Source of the DNA: Vannielia sp.
GTDB taxonomy: Bacteria; Pseudomonadota; Alphaproteobacteria; Rhodobacterales; Rhodobacteraceae
Assembly: GCF_029212645.1 (NCBI RefSeq)
Contig: NZ_JARGND010000009.1
Location: 17,247 to 81,246 of the forward strand
DNA length: 64,000 bases
Direction: 5' to 3'
The notes under the pieces were generated by a model. It made no database searches and had not been told where the DNA came from. It saw nothing but the letters and a program-made list of their open reading frames with translations. Both the position numbers and the translations under genes were made by a program. This document shows positions 54,226 to 63,101 of the stretch, one piece after another. Every line of letters starts with the position of its first letter. The first letter of the stretch is position 1.

Positions 54226-55785
54226 TTATCCGCCCAACGCACCGCGGCTCAAACGGTTGATCTTGGCAGGCACCTTCTTGCCGCTTTCGCTCACCGTCGG
54301 CTTGGTCGAAATTTTTGGCGTCGTCGAGGTTCTGGATTGGCTTGCCGGGGGGGCTTTGCGCACCACCCGCGTTGTGGGTTTGGCCGCCGCCAATACCGGC
54401 GCCGCCTCCACGCCCGTGCACACCACGCCCGGCTCCAGCGATAGCAGCTTGAAGGCATCTGCCGATGGTTCGGCGCGGGCCTGCTCTGCTGTCACCTCGC
54501 CACGTGCCGCATAGTAGCGCAGCAGCGAGATGCGGCTGACACGGCCCCAGATGCCATCCACCGTCGCGCGGTGGCAGCCAACGCGAGCCAGCTCCTCCTG
54601 CACGGCGCGCGGCAGATCTTCGGGCACCGGCACGGCGGCCAGTTGCTCATCGCTCGGCGCGTTTGCCGTATCGGTCTTGCGCCGCGCGGTCGCAACCAGC
54701 GCCTCGGCGGCGGCCACCTTATCGGCCAGCGTGGCTTGGCCGGTTTCCACCGAGCGGCTGCCCACCCTTGCGGTTTGCTCGCCGTCTTCCCCGGCCTCGC
54801 CGATCTCCACACTCGGGTTGGGGGTGCTGTCGACCATCGCCACCAGCTCCTCGTCGGGCACATCCTCGATCACCAGCGTGATCCCATTCTCGGCCAGCGC
54901 CCCAATCACATTGCGGATCGAGCTTTCGTCCAGCCCGTTGATGGCTTCAAGGTCTGCCTGGGTGATCATCGGCCCCTGCTCGATCTCGGGGCGCAGATAG
55001 ACCTGCGCCCGCAGGCTCGATTGATCCCACGGCACCTGAGCGCCATAGGTCTTGGCCACCACTTGATTGCGCACCCGGATCATCAGATCAGAAATCGAGA
55101 TACCCGGCGTTTCAAGGTGGCTCAGCAAGGCTTGGGTAAAGGGGCTGGTCTCCCCTGAAGCGCCTTCCGGGGCCGTTGCGCCGGGCTGGGTGGCAAAGCC
55201 CACAAAGCTGCCCGCGCCACTGTCTGGCTTGGCCAATCCCCCCGCATGCCCTTCCCCCTGCACCGAAAGGGGCAGCGGGCTGGTGCGGTTGGCATCCAGC
55301 AGGTAAATCGTCTGCCGCCCCTCGCCCGTGAGCCGGCGCACGATAGCCGAAAAGGCCCAGGTCTCGTCGCGCAGCGTTTCCGGGTTGGTCAGGTCGGCAT
55401 CGGTTGGCACCAAATGGTTTTCACCCTCCAGCCGAAAGGCGTGGCCGGAGTAGTAGAACAGCACCAGATCAGCGCTGCCAGCCCGCAGCGAAAAGCTTTC
55501 CAGCAACGGGGTAAGCACCTGTTTGGGGGCATTGCTGAGGCTCGTCACCTCAAAGCCGAGCCGGGTGAGCGCCTCGGCCATCTGTTGGGCATCGTTGACG
55601 GAATGAGAAAGCGGGCGAACGCCGGTGTATTTGCCGTTGCCGATAACCAGCGCAATGCGGTCTTCGGCGCGGGCGGTCCAGGGCAGCAAAAGCAACACCC
55701 CGAGTAGCAGCACAAAACCAGCGCGCATCAGGCCAAGCCGCTTGCCATAGCCTTGCCGCGCCAATGCCGTGCCCACCCGTTCCAT
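54226..55785 (-). CDS. Caspase-fold protein with degraded active site (pseudo-caspase), exported
   Basis: A 519-residue protein with a signal peptide (GFVLLLGVLLLLPWTARA) and a caspase/C14 domain at about residues 41-280. The catalytic His115 is kept in YYSGHA, but the position of the nucleophile reads LLDANR, with Asn166 in place of Cys. A peptidoglycan-binding-like segment lies near 415-455 (ELARVGCHRATVDGIWGRVS), followed by a basic Ser/Thr/Lys-rich tail. The ATG at 55785 follows GGGGGAG. It is 33 bases downstream of an intact paralogue, so it is probably a non-catalytic partner, decoy or scaffold. Confidence 0.85.
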   Translation of the reverse strand: MERVGTALARQGYGKRLGLMRAGFVLLLGVLLLLPWTARAEDRIALVIGNGKYTGVRPLSHSVNDAQQMAEALTRLGFEVTSLSNAPKQVLTPLLESFSLRAGSADLVLFYYSGHAFRLEGENHLVPTDADLTNPETLRDETWAFSAIVRRLTGEGRQTIYLLDANRTSPLPLSVQGEGHAGGLAKPDSGAGSFVGFATQPGATAPEGASGETSPFTQALLSHLETPGISISDLMIRVRNQVVAKTYGAQVPWDQSSLRAQVYLRPEIEQGPMITQADLEAINGLDESSIRNVIGALAENGITLVIEDVPDEELVAMVDSTPNPSVEIGEAGEDGEQTARVGSRSVETGQATLADKVAAAEALVATARRKTDTANAPSDEQLAAVPVPEDLPRAVQEELARVGCHRATVDGIWGRVSRISLLRYYAARGEVTAEQARAEPSADAFKLLSLEPGVVCTGVEAAPVLAAAKPTTRVVRKAPPASQSRTSTTPKISTKPTVSESGKKVPAKINRLSRGALGG

Positions 55786-55818
55786 TGCTTCTCCCCCAAA
55801 CCGCCCCGGCACGCCGCC

Positions 55819-57912
55819 TTAGCGGAAAACGCCGGTGCGCAGTTTCTTGGTGATCGTCTTCTTTGTCCCGCCAGTCTTGGTCCGCGTGGTGGTGACGTTT
55901 CTCTTGATTGTTTTCTTGCCGCTGGATTTTTGGCTCGTCGACGGGGCTTTCTTTGTGGCAGCGGCCTTGCGCACCTTGCTGATCGCATTCGACGTTTTCT
56001 TCGAGGCAACCTGTTGCACGGCCTTACATGCCACTTCCTGATCGGTCTTGAGCGCGTTCAAGAGGCCGTTGGAGGGCTCCAGCTTGTCGGTCGCAATCTT
56101 GCGCGCGGCGTAGTAGCGAAACAGCGAAACCCGGCTGCCCTTGCCCCAATCCCCATCAATCCGCATCCGGTAACAGCCCAAGCGGCTCAGCTCGGTTTGC
56201 ACGGCGATCGACAGTTCCTTGCCCTGCAATTCCGGCGCGGCAGGCGCCACACCGGCGGCGCGGGCCTCATCGCTGTCCCGGTCAATCTCGGTGCCCACAA
56301 CACGGCTGCGCGGCGTGGCTGTTGGGGTGATCGCGCGGGTCGGCGCAAGGGCGGCCAGCACAAAGGCTTCACGCTCCTCGCCATCCGGGCCGATCACCTT
56401 GGTGCGGCCCGCGTTTGGATCGGGGGCCACGTTGCTCGCCACATCGGTTGAGCCATTCAGCGTAACGCCGCCCACCTCGGTGCCGGTGACACGCGCGGCC
56501 CCGGCAACTTGGGTGCCTGTTACCTCGGCGCCCGTCACCCGCTGGGCGGCACTGGTGCTGGCACCCGCCACCTCGGTTCCGGTCACTTCGGACCCGGTCA
56601 CACGTTCGGCCCCGGTGGTGGCACCGGCCACTTCGGTGCCGGTTACTTCTGCGCCTGTCACCCGCTGCGCGCCATTGCTGGCGGCGGCGGTTGTGGCGGT
56701 TGAGGTTTGCGCGGTTTCGCCCGTCACCTTTTCAGGTGCGCTATCACCGCCGATAACAACCACGGCGCTCTGGCTTTCAGCCCGCTGCGCCTTGTTGGCG
56801 GTGGAGCCGCTGGTGCTGTTTGCGTCGGTTTCAACGCCCGCATCTGTCATGATCGGGTTGCCATCATCATCCAGCGGCACGTCAACGATATCAACAATCG
56901 CCACCGCTTCCTGGATCAGCTCAACCTCTTCCTCGACCTCTTCGATCACGATGTTGGTGCCCGAGTTGCCCAGCGCGGCCAACAGGCGCTTGCGGGTTTC
57001 CGGATCAAGTGCCGCGATCAGCTCATAGTCGGCGTCGGTCAACTCGGCGCTCTGTTCAACCTGCGGGTTAAAGTAAAACTGTGCGCGCAGGCTCGATTGA
57101 TCCCACGGGGTTTGCCGACCGAATGTTTCACTCTCCACATCGTTGCGCACCCGGATCATCAGGTCCGAAACCGAAATCCCCGGTTCTTCGATGTGTTGCA
57201 GCAAGGCCTGGGTGAAGGGCGAGTTATCGCCCGCGCCATCCGAGGTCACATTGTTTGGCTGGGTCGCGAAGGCGACAAAGGTGCCCGAGCCCTTTTCCAT
57301 CTGCGCAAGGCCCTCGGTGCCCTCACCGCGCAGGCTTTCAGGCAGCGGGTTGTTGCGGCAGGCATCTAGGAAAATCAGCGTCTGGCGATTTTTTGCCCCA
57401 AGCCGTTTGACGATTTCATCAAGCCGCCATGTGTCTTGCTCAATCGCCTCGCGGGAGGCCAGCGTGGCATCGGTGGGCACAAGGTAGTTTGCCCCCCCAA
57501 GCTGAAACGCATGGCCCGAGAAGAAGAACATCGCGCTCTCCGCGTCTTCGGCACTATCGGCAAACGCATCAAGCCGGGTCCAGAAATCGGCCTCATCGGC
57601 GTCGGTGAGCAGGGTCACCTCGAAATCGAGCCGCTTCAGCGCGTCTGAAAGGTCTTTGGCGTCATTGGTGGCGTTTTTCAGCGGATAGACGTTGTCATAG
57701 GCCGCGTTGCCCACCACCAGCGCCACCCGTTTGGCCTCGGCCGTCAGCGTGGCGGCGGTGACCATCACCAGCGCAATGGGGGCCGCGCGGGCCACCCGGC
57801 CCAGCCCGGCCGCACGCGCGCCGCCGCCCACAAGGGCCGAAGCAGACCGCAGGCCAGTGCCAGCACGGGAGATCATTTCAGAGAAAGTCCTGGTCTTGGG
57901 CGCGGATGCCAT
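55819..57912 (-). CDS. Caspase family (C14/orthocaspase-like) protein, exported, with tandem repeats
   Basis: A 697-residue protein. An N-terminal export-type segment (APIALVMVTAATLTAEA, about residues 44-60) precedes the caspase domain (about 61-290), with an intact dyad: His134 in FFSGHA and Cys185 in FLDACRNNP. Residues 417-481 hold four tandem RVTGAEVTGTEVAGA-like units. A peptidoglycan-binding-like segment (ELSRLGCYRMRIDGDWGKGS) follows, and the last about 60 residues are Lys/Thr-rich. Start is uncertain: ATG at 57912 or GTG at 57924. It precedes its inactive paralogue by 33 bases. Probable periplasmic protease; targets unknown. Confidence 0.85.
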   Translation of the reverse strand: MASAPKTRTFSEMISRAGTGLRSASALVGGGARAAGLGRVARAAPIALVMVTAATLTAEAKRVALVVGNAAYDNVYPLKNATNDAKDLSDALKRLDFEVTLLTDADEADFWTRLDAFADSAEDAESAMFFFSGHAFQLGGANYLVPTDATLASREAIEQDTWRLDEIVKRLGAKNRQTLIFLDACRNNPLPESLRGEGTEGLAQMEKGSGTFVAFATQPNNVTSDGAGDNSPFTQALLQHIEEPGISVSDLMIRVRNDVESETFGRQTPWDQSSLRAQFYFNPQVEQSAELTDADYELIAALDPETRKRLLAALGNSGTNIVIEEVEEEVELIQEAVAIVDIVDVPLDDDGNPIMTDAGVETDANSTSGSTANKAQRAESQSAVVVIGGDSAPEKVTGETAQTSTATTAAASNGAQRVTGAEVTGTEVAGATTGAERVTGSEVTGTEVAGASTSAAQRVTGAEVTGTQVAGAARVTGTEVGGVTLNGSTDVASNVAPDPNAGRTKVIGPDGEEREAFVLAALAPTRAITPTATPRSRVVGTEIDRDSDEARAAGVAPAAPELQGKELSIAVQTELSRLGCYRMRIDGDWGKGSRVSLFRYYAARKIATDKLEPSNGLLNALKTDQEVACKAVQQVASKKTSNAISKVRKAAATKKAPSTSQKSSGKKTIKRNVTTTRTKTGGTKKTITKKLRTGVFR

Positions 57913-58054
57913 TCGTGCCACCAATCATCTAGTGTTAAAAATATACGTTTCTATCGTAGCGGAAGGGACGTTTTAATGCGAGTCCCGGCAGATCAAATCT
58001 TTCTACACAAATAGATGTGACCTGTATGGCCCGTCTTCAAGGCCCGTGCCCGTT

Positions 58055-58489
58055 TCACAGCCCGCCCGGCGGCGACAAGAACAGCGTCCAGCGCACGGTA
58101 TCCTGGGTATCAACCTCGCGGAACTTCGCCGCCTTGTGGCCCCGCTCCCAGCAGTTTTCGATGCCCTCGATCACAAACCGCTTTTCGCCGATGCACATGG
58201 ACACCGTGCCATCAATGATCGGCTGGCCAAACACATCCGTCGCATAAACGTAGATATAGCGGTTGCCCAACTCCTCCTTGACCACGTTGGCGCATTGGTT
58301 GGTGCCGATCGTCCACCAGCCCTCAGTTTCAAACTGGTCGCCCGAAAGCTGCCCGATCGCCACGTTCACAACGTCAAAACTCTGGTTGCACACGGCAAAT
58401 TCAGCCCGTGCCTGCGCGGAAACACCGAGCACCGCAACCGCACCCGCTGCAAGAATTTTCGTGACTTTATGCAAATTTACCTGCTTCAT
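58055..58489 (-). CDS. DUF1036 domain exported protein
   Basis: A 144-residue protein with a signal peptide (ILAAGAVAVLGVSAQARA). The mature part AEFAVCNQSFDVVNVAIGQL, GWWTIGTNQCANV and FVIEGIENCWERG shows three or more cysteines and the DUF1036 pattern common in alphaproteobacteria. It is encoded 142 bases upstream of the active caspase-like gene on the same strand, and divergently from a small exported protein. The function of the domain is unknown; disulfides in the periplasm are likely. Confidence 0.85.
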   Translation of the reverse strand: MKQVNLHKVTKILAAGAVAVLGVSAQARAEFAVCNQSFDVVNVAIGQLSGDQFETEGWWTIGTNQCANVVKEELGNRYIYVYATDVFGQPIIDGTVSMCIGEKRFVIEGIENCWERGHKAAKFREVDTQDTVRWTLFLSPPGGL

Positions 58490-58551
58490 AAGCGCAGAAG
58501 TAAACGTGTTTTTAGGGATTGGGCAAGAATTCGCCTTATTTGCGCCCTAGA

Positions 58552-58580
58552 TTGAAAACATTCACCTGAGATATTATACT
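58552..58580 (+). promoter_or_regulatory. Sigma70-type promoter of the exported-protein/ExbBD unit
   Basis: TTGAAA (58552-58557) and TATACT (58575-58580) are separated by 17 bases, close to consensus. Transcription would start near 58587, giving a short leader with GGAGG before the ATG at 58603. It may drive the whole rightward unit. Confidence 0.65.
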
Positions 58581-58602
58581 CCTATTCAGTTGGAGGATGA
58601 CC

Positions 58603-59112
58603 ATGGACAGAGCTGTGAAAAATACCCTCGTAGCCTGCGCGCTAACAGCAGCGCTGGCAACGCCCGGTTTGGCACAGATCGCCAAATTCCATGTCGTGGC
58701 GCCCGCTGTACCATCGGCTGGCCTGATGAACAAAACATCCTCGGATGACATTGCTGGTGCCTTCGTTGGCAGCACCGTCGAGATGAACGAGGCCCGCGCG
58801 GCATCGCTCAGCGAGATGCGGGATGCGACGGCGATCACCGCTTCTGCAAGCGAAAGCCTTGATGCCAACGGCGAAGACAGGATGGGCGTTCAATCAGCCC
58901 CCGCAGCCCGGATTTCGGCCGAAATTGGTGGCCCCGGCAAGCCGCAAGGCGATAACGCAGGCCATGAAGAAGTTGCGCTTGGCACCCTCGCAATGCCCGA
59001 GCCGCGCCCAACTTTCGAGCGTCAGGTTGTCGTGCCCACCCGCACCAAAGGCCCGCGCGGCGGCTCCAAGATCCGCACCGATGGCTACTGGAGCGTTGGC
59101 GAATTTCGCTAA
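58603..59112 (+). CDS. Small exported hypothetical protein
   Basis: A 169-residue protein with a signal peptide (TLVACALTAALATPGLAQ). The mature chain is polar, Ala/Pro-rich and without a domain I recognise, ending KIRTDGYWSVGEFR. Two ATGs are available. The one at 58597 touches the GGAGG and is too close; the one at 58603 has a 6-base spacing and is chosen. It is divergent from DUF1036 and starts the rightward envelope unit behind a near-consensus promoter. Confidence 0.65.
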   Translation: MDRAVKNTLVACALTAALATPGLAQIAKFHVVAPAVPSAGLMNKTSSDDIAGAFVGSTVEMNEARAASLSEMRDATAITASASESLDANGEDRMGVQSAPAARISAEIGGPGKPQGDNAGHEEVALGTLAMPEPRPTFERQVVVPTRTKGPRGGSKIRTDGYWSVGEFR

Positions 59113-59323
59113 GCCCACCGTCCCAACCGAACGGCCAGAGCCTGCGTGCGCTGCTCTCCCGGCGCATATAGGCCCCGGCGCAAAACGCGCGCTGGCGCTT
59201 TACGAGCATTTCCCCTGCCCCATCAGCACCTAGCTGAGTGATTTTCCCGCGCAAAGGCTTTGCGCGGGGCCGAGCGCATGGTAGCACTTTGGCAAGCAAA
59301 AACTCATCGCAAGGGGGCGTGAC

Positions 59324-59761
59324 GTGCCTGTTCTCAAATCTGTTTCCTCGACTTTCGCCGCCGCATCCGTGGCTCTTGCCGCCATGGTGGGGGCGCCCGC
59401 ATTCGCGCAGGGCGGCAATTTCAGCCTTGAATTGAACGCCGCGCGTGACGCGGGCGAAGGGTGCCGCCTCACCTATGTTGCCACCAACAACACCGGCCAG
59501 GACCTTGAGCAAGCCAGCTACGAGGTCGCTGTATTTGATCAGGATGGCGTGGTTTCGCGCCTGCTGATCCTTGAGTTTGGCCGCTTGCAAGCCGACAAGA
59601 CCAAGGTCGTGCAGTTTGACCTCAGCGATATGGCCTGCACCAATATTTCCCGCCTTCTGGTCAACTCGGTCTCCGAATGTGTGGCCACTGGCGGCGGTGA
59701 CGCCAATTGCATGGACGGTCTGGTGACCTCCTCGCGCGCCGAAATCCAGTTCGGCCTCTGA
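59324..59761 (+). CDS. Exported hypothetical protein preceding exbB
   Basis: A 145-residue protein with a GTG start after AAGGGGGCG and a signal peptide (TFAAASVALAAMVGAPAFAQ). The mature part (CRLTYVATNNTGQDLEQASY, VAVFDQDGVVSRLLILEFG) looks like a small beta-sandwich with cysteines at CRL, ACTN, SECV and NCMD. I recall no named domain, but a similar protein commonly lies before exbB-like genes in this family. Its stop is 57 bases before the ExbB start. Confidence 0.7.
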   Translation: MPVLKSVSSTFAAASVALAAMVGAPAFAQGGNFSLELNAARDAGEGCRLTYVATNNTGQDLEQASYEVAVFDQDGVVSRLLILEFGRLQADKTKVVQFDLSDMACTNISRLLVNSVSECVATGGGDANCMDGLVTSSRAEIQFGL

Positions 59762-59818
59762 TTTCACCGGGCCGCAGACGCCCGGAGCCACTGATCCGGG
59801 CGCAGGAGTGATTGACGG

Positions 59819-60469
59819 ATGCAAGACATGCTGCCCGAAGGGCTGAACGGATTTGCCTGGGCCATTCTCGCCGTCCTGGCGGGGGCGTCGCTGGTGGCGC
59901 TGACGGTGGCCCTCTTCAAGGTGTTCCAGTTCGTCCGCCTTGGCGTGGGGCGGCGCAAACAGCCCGCCCAGATCGTTGAAAAATGGCTCTCAGGTGATGG
60001 CGACGGTGCTTTGAAACTCGCCGACAAGCGCAATACATCCACCGTGCGCGTGCTTTTCGCGGTGCTCTCGGCGCTGCGCTCAAACCCCGGCGACAAAGAG
60101 TTCGCCCGCGAAATCTCTACCCAGGTCGCGCTGGATGAACTCGCCCAAATGGCCCGCCGCATGCCCGCGCTGGAGGCCGTTGTGCAGGCCGCGCCCATGC
60201 TCGGGCTTCTGGGCACCGTGGTGGGCATGATCGAGGCTTTCGGCAAGCTCAGCCAGGCCGAGGGCGCGGTGGATCCAACGGTTTTGGCGGGGGGGATCTG
60301 GTCGGCCCTGATCACCACCGCCGCCGGGCTGGCCATTGCCATCCTGTTCTACTTCATCTCGGTCTGGCTTGAAGGCCGCATTGCCCGTGAGCGCGAAACG
60401 CTGGAGCGGCTGATCTCCACGGTGCTGCACGGGCGGGTCGAAACGCGGCCGGGCCGCACGGTCGTCTAG
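59819..60469 (+). CDS. MotA/TolQ/ExbB proton channel family protein
   Basis: A 216-residue inner-membrane protein. The first span is FAWAILAVLAGASLVALTVA; a cytoplasmic loop follows; then LGLLGTVVGMIEAFGKLS and IWSALITTAAGLAIAILFYFI form the two channel helices of the family. ExbB/TolQ proteins form a pentamer that uses proton flow to drive an ExbD/TolR dimer. It is immediately followed by two ExbD-like genes and a TonB-like gene, so it is the motor base of this locus. Confidence 0.9.
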   Translation: MQDMLPEGLNGFAWAILAVLAGASLVALTVALFKVFQFVRLGVGRRKQPAQIVEKWLSGDGDGALKLADKRNTSTVRVLFAVLSALRSNPGDKEFAREISTQVALDELAQMARRMPALEAVVQAAPMLGLLGTVVGMIEAFGKLSQAEGAVDPTVLAGGIWSALITTAAGLAIAILFYFISVWLEGRIARERETLERLISTVLHGRVETRPGRTVV

Positions 60470-61012
60470 GTGGCTGCGGGCGGGAAAACCGTCATCGCCC
60501 CCCTGCCCCACGCGGCGGGGTTGGCCGGCGGGGCGGGCCACGGCGCAAGCGGCAGCGCGGGCGGCGGCGGGCGCGAAGCCGGCGATGTCTACCTCCCCGA
60601 TCCACGCGGCGACAGGCGCGCGCCCTTCGCGCTCACCCCGCTGGCCGATGTGATGTTCCAGCTTCTGATCTTCTTCATGCTGTCCACGTCCCTCGCCCCC
60701 TATTCGCTGATCACCCTCGGCACCCCCGCCGCCCCCACCGGCCAAACCGCCGCCAAGGACAACGCGCCGGGCGGCGGTGCCCAAAGCATTGTAATCTGGC
60801 ACGTCAGCCGGGGCGAAATCCGCGCAGGCAAGGCCACTCTGCCGCTTGACGCCCTGCCACAGGTGATCGATGCGCTGCGCGAAAAGGGGCTGGAGGAAAT
60901 CCTGCTGTTCACCACCCCCACCGCCACCACCCAAGACGTGGCCACCGTGATCGAGGCCATCCGCAGCGGCGAAGTTGCCCGCCTGCGGCTCATCGGCAGG
61001 CCCGGATTATGA
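60470..61012 (+). CDS. ExbD/TolR-like protein with conserved membrane Asp
   Basis: A 180-residue protein that begins with GTG directly after the exbB stop. A flexible Gly/Ala/His-rich N-terminus (about 1-50) precedes a single span PLADVMFQLLIFFMLSTSLA. Asp60 matches the essential proton-carrying aspartate of ExbD. A periplasmic ExbD domain follows (GEIRAGKATLPLDALPQVID). The long glycine-rich N-terminus is unusual for the family. It probably pairs with ExbB and with the next, Asp-less ExbD. Confidence 0.87.
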   Translation: MAAGGKTVIAPLPHAAGLAGGAGHGASGSAGGGGREAGDVYLPDPRGDRRAPFALTPLADVMFQLLIFFMLSTSLAPYSLITLGTPAAPTGQTAAKDNAPGGGAQSIVIWHVSRGEIRAGKATLPLDALPQVIDALREKGLEEILLFTTPTATTQDVATVIEAIRSGEVARLRLIGRPGL

Positions 61013-61049
61013 CCCGGCTCTCCCCGCCCATCCAGCGCGAGGCAGGCCC

Positions 61050-61463
61050 ATGCTAGGCTCCCGTTTCGCCGCCCAACGCAGCCGCCGCCGCCCCGATTTC
61101 GGCTTGGCCCAGGTCAATATCGTGCTGCTCCTCGTGCTGTTCTTCCTCGTCGTCGGAACCATCGTCGAAACCGATGAGCTACAGGTCGAGCTGTCACAAA
61201 CCACTGACCTCCCGCTTGAACGCCTGCCGCGCCCGCTGCTGCTGATCACCCCCGGCGGCGACTGGTCGTTGGATGGCACCCTCCTGCCGCACGCCGAGAT
61301 CGTCACCGCCCTCACCGCGCCGCCCCCCGATGGCCAGCCAAACGCCGTTTACCTGCTCGCGCCGCAGGATTTGCCCGCCGACATGCTGATCCAAACCATG
61401 CAAGAGCTGCTCCCGGCGGGGCGCACCGTCAAGCTTGTCACCCTCAAAAGCACCGCCCCATGA
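61050..61463 (+). CDS. ExbD-like protein lacking the conserved membrane Asp
   Basis: A 137-residue protein with one span (VNIVLLLVLFFLVVGTIVE) and a short periplasmic ExbD-type domain (LLLITPGGDWSLDGTLLPHA). At the site of the proton-carrying Asp the sequence reads LAQVNIVL, so Asn23 replaces it. Starts nearer the previous gene are out of frame, so ATG 61050 is chosen. It overlaps the next gene by 4 bases. A mixed ExbD dimer, one subunit with Asp and one without, is an attractive inference. Confidence 0.82.
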   Translation: MLGSRFAAQRSRRRPDFGLAQVNIVLLLVLFFLVVGTIVETDELQVELSQTTDLPLERLPRPLLLITPGGDWSLDGTLLPHAEIVTALTAPPPDGQPNAVYLLAPQDLPADMLIQTMQELLPAGRTVKLVTLKSTAP

Positions 61464-63091
61464 GCACCGATAGCGGCCCTATCCAGTTCATCGAACCCCG
61501 CGGGCAAACCGAAGTTGTGCTCTGGAGCGCCGCGCTCTTCATCGCCCTCGCTGCCCATGTGGCCCTGCTGAGTTGGTGGCAGGAGGCCTTGCCCGGCATC
61601 GTCCCCAAACCCGCGCCCGTTGAAACCGAAGTCACCGTCGAGTTGATCAAAATGGCCTCGCAGGCCGCCCCGCCCAGCGCGGTTGAAGCGGCGCGCGAAA
61701 GCGCCAGCGCAGCCGTGCCAACCACCCCTCCCCCCGAGGCCACCACCGCCCCAACGCCCCAGTCGCGCACCGGCCAAACCGCAGAACCCGCGCCCGAGGC
61801 CACCCGCATCACCGGCACACCGCTTGCCCCCTCCGCCGAGCCAGCCCCACCGCCCGCCAACGCCGAACAGGCCGAAACCAGCCGCGCCGCCCGCGCCGGA
61901 ACCGAACGCGCGCCGCAGGTTGCCACCCCCGCCCGCGTTGCCGCAGCCCCGGTTGTCACCGAAAATGTCAACCGCCCCGAGGTCGCCACCACCGCACGCG
62001 CGGCCACCGAAACCCCCGAAATCGCCACTGCGACAGCGCGCGATGACCGTATCATTGAGGGCCGTGACAGCGGCACCGAGCGCGTCCGCACACGCAAAGA
62101 GCAAGAGGCCGTTACGGCTGTTCAGCAAACCGGCGAGGTGCAATCCGCCACCGCGCCGCAAGCCACCGAAGAAAGCACCACAGCCGAGCCGGAGGCGCTC
62201 GCCTCGCTCGCCCCAACCACCGCGCCAACACCGCCCAGCCCGGAAAGCGCGCCCGAGCGCCTTGCGCCCCGCCCTGAAATCCCGGCGGATATGGTGCCCG
62301 AACGCGTCACCGCAGCCACGCCCACCGCCGAACACCTCGCCGCTGCCGCCCCCATGGTTGAACCTGCCCCCGAGCAAACCCCCACCGAACTGCCCGGCCT
62401 CTCGGTGGGCGATAGCGGCGCCGCCGCCCCTGCCGCCCCCTCCAGCGAAATCAGCCAGCAGGATCGCAACCGCTACGCCGCCATCCTTGACTACCTGAAA
62501 ACCTATGAAGGCGGCCCCTGCTTTGCCGCCCTGCCCGCCCTTGGCGAAGAAACCCAAAGCCTCACGCTTGATGCCTTCGGCCCAACCACCGCCTCGCTCG
62601 ACGGTTTTCGCACCGGGTTGGAGGCCGAAACCGGCACCATCCCCGGCACCTATCTAAAGCCGGTGAGCGAGGCCCAATGCGCCACGCTGGCCTTCATCAG
62701 GCGCGCGCCCGCCTACCCCGCCTTCAACCTCTACTTCGATATGCCCGCGCGTGAGATCGCTTCGGGGGAGTATCTCTCAGGGCGCATTCTCAATGTCTCG
62801 GGGCAGGTCGTCCACTTCCTCATCATCGACGATGAAGGCACCGTGCAAGCGCTCGACAGCTTCCTCAAGTTCACCCGCAGCGGCGCCAGCTTTGATATCC
62901 CGATGTCGCTCACCGCAGGCCCCGTTGTCACCCAACAGTTGCTCCTGGCCATCGGCACCCCGGCCCGCCTTGCCACCGTCACCGAGCAAAACGGCACCGC
63001 CGCCGCGAGCTTCTTTCAATCGCTGGAAAACGAGCTCAAAACCAAGGGCATCTCGGCAGATCTCTCAATGGTTGCCTTCTCCGTCCAGTAA
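61460..63091 (+). CDS. TonB-like trans-periplasmic protein with a novel C-terminal domain
   Basis: A 543-residue protein. A short cytoplasmic start is followed by one span (VVLWSAALFIALAAHVALL, His33 within it, as TonB has a membrane His). Residues about 45-330 are a Pro/Ala/Glu-rich linker long enough to cross the periplasm. Instead of a TonB C-terminal domain, residues about 335-543 hold a domain with two cysteines (GGPCFAALP and EAQCATLAF) and YLSGRILNVSGQVVHFLIID. The same domain occurs in the gene at 63221-64000. It is coupled by ATGA to ExbD2, so it should be energised by this ExbBD motor. Confidence 0.75.
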   Translation: MSTDSGPIQFIEPRGQTEVVLWSAALFIALAAHVALLSWWQEALPGIVPKPAPVETEVTVELIKMASQAAPPSAVEAARESASAAVPTTPPPEATTAPTPQSRTGQTAEPAPEATRITGTPLAPSAEPAPPPANAEQAETSRAARAGTERAPQVATPARVAAAPVVTENVNRPEVATTARAATETPEIATATARDDRIIEGRDSGTERVRTRKEQEAVTAVQQTGEVQSATAPQATEESTTAEPEALASLAPTTAPTPPSPESAPERLAPRPEIPADMVPERVTAATPTAEHLAAAAPMVEPAPEQTPTELPGLSVGDSGAAAPAAPSSEISQQDRNRYAAILDYLKTYEGGPCFAALPALGEETQSLTLDAFGPTTASLDGFRTGLEAETGTIPGTYLKPVSEAQCATLAFIRRAPAYPAFNLYFDMPAREIASGEYLSGRILNVSGQVVHFLIIDDEGTVQALDSFLKFTRSGASFDIPMSLTAGPVVTQQLLLAIGTPARLATVTEQNGTAAASFFQSLENELKTKGISADLSMVAFSVQ

Positions 63092-63101
63092 CGAAATGTC
63101 C

